From Pinguiococcus pyrenoidosus (taxonomy: Eukaryota > Sar > Pinguiophyceae > Pinguiochrysidales > Pinguiochrysidaceae), in contig JAAMXY010000748.1 in NCBI GenBank assembly GCA_019677205.1, positions 1-20,609 on the forward strand: a stretch of 20,609 nt of DNA, in the 5' to 3' direction. The notes under the pieces are model-generated. The model ran no database searches, was not told the origin of the DNA, and saw only the letters and a list, made by a program, of their open reading frames with translations. Both the position numbers and the translations under genes were made by a program. Each line of letters starts with the position of its first letter. The stretch's first letter is position 1. This document shows, piece by piece, positions 1 through 6,811 of this stretch.

Positions 1-10
1 TGGCTCAGAC

Positions 11-50
11 CGCAGGGGTCACCCAGGGGTTCACCTCGCAGGGGTCACCT
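11..50. repeat. Short tandem repeat, about 13 bp unit, three copies
   Basis: Three near-identical copies of CAGGGGTCACC lie at 13-23, 24-35 (one inserted T) and 39-49. They are near the window edge, so the full array could extend to the left. No function can be assigned; it precedes the first open frame. Confidence 0.6.
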
Positions 51-187
51 GGCAGCCCATTCTCTTCGATTGTGTCTGCCCACGCTGCGCGTCTCTGCGC
101 CGTAGCCTCCCCAGCTTCTGGTTCTTGGAGAAGCCTTCCGGTGGCCCGACGGATTGCCCTCACGAAGGATGGAGTCGAACGATAGAC

Positions 188-718
188 ATGGTTCCGCCGG
201 GATTTTACAGCTTGGACAACTGTGGCAATGGCTGGTGCCTTTACCTCAGCGCCTCCATGCGCGCAGGTGTAAGCATGGACGTCGCCTTCGCCGCTGGATT
301 GTGCGGGGCAATGTATGACGCTGGCGTCAAGTACGCGTGTCAATTGGAGCAGAAGACGTACGCCCGTTATGTAAGACTACCTCCAAAGAAACCTTCAAAG
401 AACAAGATCGCCGAGGACTTGTGGCCAACTATCTGGGAGGATGTGGGCTTTGTGTCCACCGGCCTGGAGATTCCCATAGCACTGTACGTCGGGGACGCCA
501 AGCAATGGTGGCTCTTCCATCCGAAGCGCGGCCGCGTGGCAGTAGCCACGCAGGACCACAGTAAAAGCGTGGCCAAGATGCAGGAATACAACAACGCTGC
601 CTTTCAAATATTCAAATTTCCTACTGGATACCTTGCCTTTCCTGTCCATCTGTCCCGCCTAGGAGGAGAAGCGGGTGAAAAAGGGGTGCAAACGCCACAA
701 ACGTCGTCACCATGGTGA
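188..718 (+). CDS. Hypothetical protein with weak OTU-protease-like pattern (partial or decayed?)
   Basis: An ATG at 188 opens a frame of 176 codons; the frame is also open upstream to 125 but without ATG. Near the N-terminus it reads DNCGNGWCLYLSAS, which resembles the catalytic-Cys block of OTU-type cysteine proteases (D-G-N-C-L-F). Further on, a WPTIWEDVGF...IALYVGD block resembles the following strand-helix of that fold. A clear catalytic His block (HY-N) is not seen, so the family call is tentative. The stop at 716-718 overlaps the first codons of the eL24 gene (ATG 712). That is odd for two independent eukaryotic genes and suggests the true 3' end is spliced, or that this is an eroded or element-derived fragment. 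It may also be one exon of a gene that begins left of the window. Confidence 0.3.
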   Translation: MVPPGFYSLDNCGNGWCLYLSASMRAGVSMDVAFAAGLCGAMYDAGVKYACQLEQKTYARYVRLPPKKPSKNKIAEDLWPTIWEDVGFVSTGLEIPIALYVGDAKQWWLFHPKRGRVAVATQDHSKSVAKMQEYNNAAFQIFKFPTGYLAFPVHLSRLGGEAGEKGVQTPQTSSPW

Positions 719-1326
719 TCAAGACCGACCGCTGCGCGTTCAGCGAGATCCCCATCTGGCCGGGCCATGGCGTGCGCTTCATCCGGCGCGATGGACAGCC
801 GCTCAACCTCCTCAGCGCCAAAGTGAAGTCGATGCTGAACCAGCGGAAGAAGCCGGCGAAGCTCACGTGGACGCAGGTGCGATTTTGGGGCTGCGGAGTT
901 TCTTCCGCTTGATGCGCTGATCGCCAGCGGATGTAGGCGTGGAGGCGGATGAACAAGAAGCTGCGCTCGGAGGAGACCGCGAGACGCCGCACGCGGAAGA
1001 CCACCAAGTTCGCCCGTGCCATCGTGGGCGTGTCCATCGAGGAGCTGCGCACCAAGCGCCAGTCGAAGGTATGGGATGCTGGTGGCCAAGGAGGGGAGAG
1101 CTGGAGGAAAAGAAGAAAACTAAAAAAAAAAAAATCGCCTCGGCAGCCGGCGGTGAAGGCCTCTGCGACGTCGGCTGCGACGGCGGCGGCGCTTAAGGAG
1201 GCCAAGGGGAAGCAGAGCCGGAAGGCGCGGCGCATCCGCGCTCAGCAGGCGCAGGGACCTGCGGCGGCGGGAGCAAAGGTCACCAAGAATGTGCCGAGAG
1301 GAGCGAATCGCGGCACGCAGCGTTAG
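712..1326 (+). CDS. RPL24: 60S ribosomal protein L24 (eL24)
   Basis: Structural protein of the cytosolic large ribosomal subunit. Three exons are proposed: 712-876, 937-1068 and 1147-1326, all phase 0, giving 158 aa, the usual length. Exon 1 carries the family N-terminus (CAFSEIPIWPGHGVRFIRRDG, with its conserved Cys and PGHG) and the K-L-T-W-T block. Exon 2 continues with ARRRTRKTTKFARAIVGVS, the best conserved eL24 segment. Exon 3 is the Ala/Lys-rich tail. Intron 1 (877-936, 60 nt, GTGCGA...TAG) contains a stop and must be removed. Intron 2 (1069-1146, GTATGG...CAG) is 78 nt with no in-frame stop; retained, it would insert 26 mostly basic residues that eL24 does not have, so splicing is preferred. 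The start matches the known N-terminus and has an ACCATGG context. The gene is convergent with the R2 gene. Confidence 0.9.
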
Positions 1327-1685
1327 GTTGGACAGTGCCAGCGGCGGAACTCCCGGTGTTTGTTGAGGAACGGAAGGGACCCCGAAGATAAATAAGCCAT
1401 GCGGACGAATGAAGTTGGTCTTCGTCTTGATCTACTTGTCGGCGCTTTGGGCGCCCAGTGATGCCACTTCCTGGGAGTCGGAAACCCAGCCCAGCCCATG
1501 GGTTGCGCGGGATCCCTTCGATCATCCGCGCATTACTTGAGAAAATTTTCGTACACACATCGACACGGAGGAGCTACGGGGACTGGGGACACGGGATCAT
1601 GGTTTCCTAGCCGGAACGAACGCTTCTCTTCACTACGGGGAGTAGTGCGACACACAGACAAACGCACACAGAGTCTATTCTTCAT
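1327..1685. other. Intergenic region between convergent eL24 and R2 genes
   Basis: These 359 nt hold the 3' flanks of the two flanking genes and one short plus-strand frame (1409-1540) described separately. I see no further gene. An AATAAG-like stretch (GATAAATAAGCC, about 1387-1398) lies just after eL24, but no standard AATAAA signal is evident. Confidence 0.5.
1409..1540 (+). CDS. Possible small secreted peptide, 43 aa
   Basis: An ATG at 1409 opens a 43-codon frame ending in TGA at 1538-1540, lying 82 nt after the eL24 stop. The first 18 residues (MKLVFVLIYLSALWAPSD) have the form of a signal peptide: one Lys, a hydrophobic core, then small or polar residues. The mature remainder of about 24 residues is rich in Ser, Pro, Trp and acidic residues and has no Cys. 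I recognise no family. It could be chance within the eL24 3' UTR or the first exon of a spliced gene. Confidence 0.22.
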   Translation: MKLVFVLIYLSALWAPSDATSWESETQPSPWVARDPFDHPRIT

Positions 1686-3170
1686 CTAGAAGTCGCAGTC
1701 CAGATCGAACACCTGGTCGTCGACGCTATTGCCGACGCCAGACTTGGCGTACTCGCCAACTCTCTTCTCGAAGAAGTTGGTCTTGCCCTGCAATGAGATC
1801 ATGTCCATCCAGTCGAAGGGGTTGGAGCTGCCGTAGATCTTGCTGGTGCCTAGTGCAACGCAAAGTCGGTCCGCGACGAACTCGATGTATTGGCACATGA
1901 GCTCGGCGTTCATCCCGATCAACTCGACGGGCAGCGCATCCGTCACGAACCCTTTCTCGATGTCGACGGCGCTGGAGATGATGCTGTGCACCCGGCTCTC
2001 CGGCAGCTGCGTCCTGAGCTTGCTGTACAGCAAGCAGGCGAAGTCCGTGTGGAGGCCCTCGTCCCGGCTGATCAGCTCGTTGCTGAAGCAGAGGCCCGGC
2101 ATGAGGCCGCGCTTCTTGAGCCAGAAGATGGCGCAGAAGGAGCCGGAGAAGAAGATGCCCTCCACGGCGGCAAAGGCCACGAGGCGCTCCGCAAAGGAGG
2201 CGTACTCGGCCGAGGTCCACTGGAGCGCCCAGTGGGCCTTCTTCTGGACGCAGGGGACGGTCTCCAGGGCGCGAAGCAGGCGATCCTTCTCCGTCACGTC
2301 GCGGATGTAGGTGTCGATGAGCAGCGAGTAGACTTCCGAGTGGATGTTCTCGATGGCGATCTGGAAGCCGTAGAAGCACCGCGCTTCGGGCAGCTGCACC
2401 TCGTTGCTGAAGTTCATGGCCAGGTTCTCGTTCACGATGCCGTCGGACGCCGCGAAGAACGCCAGCACGTGCGACACGAAGTGCCGCTCATTGTCCGTCA
2501 TGTTGGCCCAGTCCTTGTGGTCGTGCGCCAGGTCCAGCTCTTCCGCAGTCCAGAAGGACGCCTCGGCCTTCTTGTACATCTGCCAGATGTCGGCGTCCTG
2601 GATGGGGAACAGCACGAAGCGGTTGGGGTTCTCCTTGAGCAGGGGCTCCTCCGCGAACTCGCCAGCCAGCTCGCGCAGCTTGAACTCGGACACGGATACG
2701 GGATGCACGCGGGTCGGCGTCTGGGCGGACAGCCGCGACGGCGACAGCTCCAGCTCCACTGGCTTCGCGCGACGCGCCGGAGTGCTCGGACCGGCCTTCG
2801 GGAAGGCGGGCTCCTCTTGCGGAGAAGCACTCTTGATGGCGTCCTCCTGAAGAACGACGTCCAACCAAGACAGGAGAAGAAGAAGCGCAGCGAAAGCCGA
2901 GGTGAGAAACGGACTTGATGCGCAGAGAAGGAAAGATATCGCAGAGATCTTGGCCGGATCCACGCGCTGCGCGCGCCGACGCGCTCTGGGTCGCTGGTGT
3001 GAACCCCGCCGCACTCTTTGCGCGCCTGGGCGGACCATGCCATGGCGTCTTCGGGCGGCGCTGGCGGTGCGCAGGCGGCCAAAAAAACTTCAACTCTCCC
3101 ACGAACTTACCAGCAAGTCGGACAGCGGGGGGTTCAGATTGGTGACATCGCGCAGCGCAAACTCACTCAT
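1686..3170 (-). CDS. RNR2: Ribonucleoside-diphosphate reductase small subunit (R2, class Ia)
   Basis: The R2 subunit makes the di-iron/tyrosyl radical that the R1 subunit uses to reduce ribonucleotides for DNA synthesis. Two exons are proposed: 3170-3111 (20 codons, [20 protein letters not shown]) and 2846-1686, giving 406 aa against 390 in mouse. The intron (2847-3110, 264 nt) has a strong GTAAGT donor and a pyrimidine-rich acceptor ending TTCTTCAG; phase 0. All radical-site residues are present with mouse spacing: Asp155, Glu186, His189, Glu249, Glu283 and His286 as iron ligands, Tyr193 as radical, Trp119 and Asp282 on the electron path. The protein ends FDLDCDF, the C-terminal heptapeptide that docks on R1. 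The frame also runs upstream through the intron to 3038, but that part lacks R2 character. A possible E2F-like site lies upstream (3300-3312), fitting S-phase control. Confidence 0.96.
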
Positions 3171-3299
3171 GTCGCTCGTGGGCAGCACCAAGCTCAAGGC
3201 GCAGCGGAATCAAGCAGCGGTTTTGGAACGGCCTCGGGGGCGGCGGGTCTGCTCAACTGACGCAGAAAGGCAGGACACTCAAACCAAAAACCAAACGCA

Positions 3300-3312
3300 T
3301 TTGCGCGGGAAC
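3300..3312. promoter_or_regulatory. Candidate E2F-like element upstream of R2
   Basis: The sequence TTTGCGCGGGAAC reads GTTCCCGCGCAAA on the minus strand, about 130 bp upstream of the R2 ATG. It is close to, but not exactly, the E2F consensus TTTSSCGC. R2 genes of animals and plants are known E2F targets, so position and target fit. The assignment rests on motif similarity only. Confidence 0.3.
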
Positions 3313-3423
3313 CTGGAATTTGGAATGCAAGACCTAAGATTTGGAATTGGTTGACGCTGCTTGACGGGTCATGATAGATGCTGAATTGGATCTAGAGAAA
3401 TGTCCGAAACGTCGGACAATCGG

Positions 3424-3467
3424 CCAATGAAGCTCTCGAGGTTCAAAGCTGCTGCGCGGCAACCAAT
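3424..3467 (+). promoter_or_regulatory. Two CCAAT boxes in divergent promoter
   Basis: CCAAT occurs at 3424-3428 (GGCCAATGA) and 3463-3467 (AACCAATGG), 225-270 nt upstream of the plus-strand ATG at 3692 and 255-300 nt upstream of the minus-strand R2 ATG. NF-Y-type factors bind this pentamer in many eukaryotes. CCAAT/ATTGG also appears in two other divergent promoters of this window. Confidence 0.35.
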
Positions 3468-3691
3468 GGCGAGCCCGTGCTTCCCAAAAGCTTCCAGCCA
3501 AAGATGCCAGGAATAAGGACCTGCCATCACCAGGTCCGTTGGACATATTCGACATTCTGAACTCTATGAAATCTGCCTTTTCCCACCAACGTTCTCGGGC
3601 TCTCCGCTTTCCGCCTCCGCCAACTGTGACAGAAGGAAACTTCTGGGAACGTCGACGTGCGTGGCGTCGCCCCTCTCGCGAGTGCAACGCC

Positions 3692-4372
3692 ATGCTGTCC
3701 ACGTCGGTCCGAGTGCTTCTCGCGTGGCTGCTGGCTTCTTGCCTATCGCAGCTATGCCATGGCTTCTGCAGGCGCGCTCCCATGCGCTGCTCCGTCAGCC
3801 AGCAGGCGCCCAGTATCGACCTAGACGAGGCCGCCAAGCTGTTCGGGCGCCTGGCGGAGAAGGTGGTGTACATGGACCCGGCCGTGGGCGCGTGCTGCCA
3901 CTCTGCATGTGCAGACTGCGAGTGGCGGAAGCCGGACGGCGGCTACCGCTTCGACATCATGCGTGCTGGCCGGCCCAAGTGGATTCCCACCTACGCTTTC
4001 AAGGATTTCCAGGACGATCGCGGCTCGCACCGGCCGCTGTGGACCCGGATCTTTGACGACGCAGAAGCGCTGGACAAGGAGGCCTTGATGGAGAAGATTC
4101 AGGCACTCAAGTTCAACATGCCCTTGGGCCCGAACGGCTTCTTCAGCGGCCAGCCCGAGGCCAGCGCCGAGATTCTAGAGGCGTTTTGGACGGTCGTGGC
4201 GGGCAGCGTGGCTGCGGAGAAAGGCGTGGCGGTGGAGGAGGTGCAGCAGCTGACCGCTCAGGAGCTCATCAGCGCGCTGCAGCAGTTTTCCAGCCAGGAA
4301 GACGCGGATGAAGCCACGGGGCCGGACTACGTGCTCTGGAACGACTTCGTGGAGCTGCTGAGCTCTGCATGA
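3692..4372 (+). CDS. Plastid-targeted protein with oxidoreductase-like CCxxxCxxCxW motif
   Basis: 226 aa, single exon. The first 24 residues (MLSTSVRVLLAWLLASCLSQ then LCHG) form a signal peptide. Phe25 follows at the predicted cleavage site and then a basic, Ser-containing stretch (FCRRAPMRCSVS): the bipartite signal used for complex red-lineage plastids. Mature residues 68-78 read CCHSACADCEW, matching the Cys pattern of the 'oxidoreductase-like' domain (CCxxxCxxCxW), which probably binds metal or a cluster. After it come KWIPTYAFKDF and HRPLWTRIF blocks that look conserved, then a helical, acidic C-terminus. The biochemical role is unknown. The ATG at 3692 is chosen because it places the hydrophobic signal at the N-terminus; an in-frame ATG at 3566 would bury it behind 42 basic residues. 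It is convergent with TMEM216. Confidence 0.72.
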   Translation: MLSTSVRVLLAWLLASCLSQLCHGFCRRAPMRCSVSQQAPSIDLDEAAKLFGRLAEKVVYMDPAVGACCHSACADCEWRKPDGGYRFDIMRAGRPKWIPTYAFKDFQDDRGSHRPLWTRIFDDAEALDKEALMEKIQALKFNMPLGPNGFFSGQPEASAEILEAFWTVVAGSVAAEKGVAVEEVQQLTAQELISALQQFSSQEDADEATGPDYVLWNDFVELLSSA

Positions 4373-4635
4373 CAACGCGCTTGCTTCTCTTGCTGTCTTC
4401 TATTTTGGTCATCGTCCCGACACGGCTCTCTCCACGGTACCCACCACCGGCACCCAACCTCTCAATTGTCCACGACTGTCCTCCCTTTCCTCCGTCGTCC
4501 TCTGCCTGCTTCTACGTAATCTCGGCGAGGCTGACCAGCGTCCGCCGCGGTTTATGAGCGCTTCTGCAGCACATCATCCTTGGAATCAAGAGTAGAAGAG
4601 GGAGATGCTCAGTCTCAGGGCTTACGAAGTCTCTT

Positions 4636-5160
4636 CTAGTCCACGCGAATCTCATTGCAAAGGGAAGCTCTTCCGCTGAAGCCAAAGCCAAAGCCCGAAA
4701 GCATACCTCGGTAGGCGCGCATGAACTGCACGCACGTGAAGATGCCAATGAGACCTTCGAGGCCCACGAAGGCCAGTCCGAGACTGCACAGCACCACGTC
4801 CAGGCGCAGCACGTAGGTCTGCAGCGTCAGCAAGTAGGCATAGCCGACGCAGATGGGTGCGGTGAGGCAGATGAACCACAGGAGCGCGCCTGCGTGCTCC
4901 GTCTTGTTGCCCTTGGAGGCCAGGAAGAGCCTCGCGAAGTCCACCACGCTCAGGAAGAAGAGCATGGTCAGGTCCCAGGCGAAGCTGTTGCCGGCGTAGA
5001 AGAAGCTGTAGCGCTTGTACAGGAACAAGGCCAGCGCCAGCAGGAAGAACAAGGTGCTGAACCAGCCATTGAAGTACACCAGCACCTGCAAAGGCAGCGA
5101 CGACAAGCTTCGCTTGTAGTAATCCTTGGCCCCCGACTCCATGGCGGCCCCGCCGGGCAT
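4636..5160 (-). CDS. TMEM216: TMEM216-like transmembrane protein (ciliary transition zone)
   Basis: 174 aa, single exon, four hydrophobic segments. It follows the TMEM216/TMEM17 family closely: the N-terminal SLPLQVLVYFNGWFSTLFFL (animal form: S-x-P-L-E-I-L-F-F-L-N-G-W), an FLYKRY loop after helix 1, RLFLASKGNKTE after helix 2, and the hallmark LLTLQTYVLRLDV leading into helix 4. In animals this protein belongs to the MKS/tectonic complex that gates the base of the cilium, so its presence implies a ciliated organism. The start at 5160 is the first ATG; a second at 5142 has an ideal GCCGCCATGG context and would remove only six residues. The following gene on this strand (TRIC-like) ends 517 nt upstream. 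Confidence 0.9.
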   Translation of the reverse strand: MPGGAAMESGAKDYYKRSLSSLPLQVLVYFNGWFSTLFFLLALALFLYKRYSFFYAGNSFAWDLTMLFFLSVVDFARLFLASKGNKTEHAGALLWFICLTAPICVGYAYLLTLQTYVLRLDVVLCSLGLAFVGLEGLIGIFTCVQFMRAYRGMLSGFGFGFSGRASLCNEIRVD

Positions 5161-5676
5161 CAAAAGGCCCTGTGGACGCGCCTACGTGTGCAATGGATTC
5201 GCAGGAACATTTTCTCTCCCGTTTGAATCGGGAAATCCATTGACTCGAAAGTCATTGAAAAACGGATCTCAAGAAACTTAAAAAAAAGTCGATGAAAGAT
5301 TCGATGCAGCTTCGGTTGAGAATCCGCTGACGAATTGCGACGAGCCTCTCTGATATCGTCAGCTGACTGTGCTTCAAGCGGAGAAACCTCAGCGTTTGGG
5401 AGGGTGGCAAAGGTTTCACGTCCTGTGGATGGCCTTGAGGATGCATGTAGCTGCAGTGAGATATGGGAGAGAAGTTCGTTTGCCGAAGGGGCTTGAGGAA
5501 AGCTTCCGACGAAAGCTGCAGCTTCACCTGACTTGACGTCATCAACTCTTCCTCCCAGCAGCTCCTCCTCATCCTCCCCCTCCCACCTGTCACTTTCCTT
5601 CTGTGAAAGCGCCACCAGACTTCGCAAGCATGGAAGTAGGCGAGACACGAAAAATGGATTGCGCTTCGCGACTTCC
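5161..5676. other. Intergenic region upstream of TMEM216
   Basis: This region of 516 nt is lower in GC than the genes around it. It must hold the TMEM216 promoter and the 3' flank of the TRIC-like gene. On the minus strand one frame stays open from inside the TRIC-like gene (5813) to 5160 with no suitable ATG; it is discussed as a finding. No other gene is evident. Confidence 0.45.
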
Positions 5677-6546
5677 CTACGCCTTCTTGGACTTCCTCGA
5701 GCCCACTTCCTTGAAGGCACTCTTCCGCGACGCCTGGGCTTCCAGGCTGTAGGTTCTGGCGGGCACGACAGAGTGGAACAGCGAGGTGAAGCCGGAGGCT
5801 TCGAAGGGATCAAAGGACGCGTCGAAGAGCTCCTTGGTGAGGTAGGTGCCGGCGAACCATCCCACCGCGGCGAGAAGCGCCGTCTCCTTGCTCACCTCGC
5901 CCGTGAGCTTCCGAAGCGTCACGCCCAGGAAGCCACTGGTATCGTTCACCACGAGGTGATAGAAGATGGCGCAGGCCAGCGGCACTTCAAAGGCGATGGA
6001 CAGGCCATTCGAGATCGCTGCCAGACCCTTGTCAAAGGGCAAGAACATGCCTCCGGTGGAGCCCAGCGTGCCCAGCACGATGGGGCCCATGAGCGGGATC
6101 GGGTAGAACTTGGACGCGCTGAGCACCTTGGTGGCCGCAGTGACGGTGGCGCAGCAGCCGACGGCTCGGAACAGATTCGCCCCCAGATTGAAAGGCAGCC
6201 GCAACGCTTGGTTGTACTCCACCCAGCGCCCGACCGGCGTGAGATGCGTGAGAATCCACGCGAAAATGGTCAAGAAGAACAGGACGTCGTTGTCCAGGTA
6301 CACCGGCGGCTTGCCCAGGATCATGGGCACCAAGGTCCCCCCTCCGAACACCGTGAGGAAGCTGCGGATGATGGACTCCACCCAACTGGCGCTGGCGCTC
6401 TTGGCGGCCGCGCGAGTGTTCATGAACACGAAGCAGAAGGTGCAGAAGAAGCGCGCCGTGTCGTCCTGGAGAGTGACCACCTTGAGCAGCCCCCTATCCG
6501 TGGCCTCCAGATCCATGAGGATCTTGTTCACGCTCACGTTACCCAT
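5677..6546 (-). CDS. TRIC (TMEM38)-like multi-pass membrane protein
   Basis: 289 aa, single exon, with about seven hydrophobic segments. Trimeric intracellular cation (TRIC) channels carry potassium across ER/SR membranes to balance calcium release. Shared features are SWVESIIRSFLTVFGGGTLV (residues 54-73; family: S-W-x-x-x-x-x-x-x-FGG-x-x-L), a Gly-Lys-Pro loop after that helix, AWILTHLTP ending the next, and a central Gly-rich helix (GPIVLGTLGSTGG, 154-166). The C-terminus is basic (SRKSKKA), possibly an ER-retention KKxx-like tail, though the spacing is not exact. Start: the ATG at 6546 is used; the frame is open to 6642 but without another ATG. Its 5' end faces the HSP110-like gene across 265 nt. 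I am fairly sure it is a membrane protein and moderately sure of the family. Confidence 0.6.
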   Translation of the reverse strand: MGNVSVNKILMDLEATDRGLLKVVTLQDDTARFFCTFCFVFMNTRAAAKSASASWVESIIRSFLTVFGGGTLVPMILGKPPVYLDNDVLFFLTIFAWILTHLTPVGRWVEYNQALRLPFNLGANLFRAVGCCATVTAATKVLSASKFYPIPLMGPIVLGTLGSTGGMFLPFDKGLAAISNGLSIAFEVPLACAIFYHLVVNDTSGFLGVTLRKLTGEVSKETALLAAVGWFAGTYLTKELFDASFDPFEASGFTSLFHSVVPARTYSLEAQASRKSAFKEVGSRKSKKA

Positions 6547-6620
6547 AGCCGCTTCGGACGGCTGCTTCGAGCGCAAAACAGGCGCGCAAGCGGCGCTCCG
6601 CACCGAAACGCACACGCAGG

Positions 6621-6695
6621 ATATCGATATGGATGTATCCAATCATCAACTAATATCGATCCTGAGTTCAAGTCGAGAAGAACCAGTATCGATAC
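6621..6695. promoter_or_regulatory. Cluster of three TATCGAT palindromic elements
   Basis: Within 75 bp of the divergent promoter lie ATATCGATAT (6621-6630, perfect palindrome), TAATATCGAT (6651-6660) and GTATCGATAC (6686-6695, perfect palindrome). Two contain the 8-mer TATCGATA exactly, the third its first seven bases. TATCGATA is the binding site of the Drosophila DREF factor, but no homology of the trans-factor is implied here. The location between the TRIC-like start (6546) and the HSP110-like start (6812) suggests shared control. Confidence 0.45.
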
Positions 6696-6811
6696 AGTGA
6701 TGTAGTACAAGGTACCGGGAAGTTAAACCAAAGTGAGTGAAACTTGGCGCCATTTCCGCGTTTGAACGCACGTGCGTTGGGACGCCGCTTCCACGGCGTC
6801 TAAGGTTCAGC

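Larger units (their letters stand above)
3171..3691. other. Divergent intergenic/promoter region (R2 on minus, plastid protein on plus)
   Basis: These 521 nt separate two genes transcribed away from each other. They contain two CCAAT boxes (3424-3428, 3463-3467), an E2F-like GCGCGGGAA element and an imperfect direct repeat around TTTGGAAT (about 3311-3350). An in-frame upstream ATG at 3566 could lengthen the plus-strand gene. I see no other gene. Confidence 0.5.

Noticed and set aside
1890-2918. 342-codon plus-strand open frame
   Set aside because: It is antisense to ribonucleotide reductase R2, whose identity is certain.
2847-3038. Upstream extension of the R2 frame as coding
   Set aside because: The extension is Arg-rich then hydrophobic and unlike any R2 N-terminus, whereas a GTAAGT donor and a matching acceptor join a short first exon in phase.
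4369-4557. 62-codon frame with hydrophobic start overlapping the preceding stop (ATGA)
   Set aside because: The Leu-rich start comes from a pyrimidine-rich 3' flank. Coupled ATGA overlaps are not expected in eukaryotic nuclear genes, and the rest is low-complexity Pro/Ser.
5533-6705. 390-codon plus-strand open frame
   Set aside because: It is antisense to the TRIC-like gene, which has clear membrane helices and family motifs; the plus reading has biased composition and no motif.
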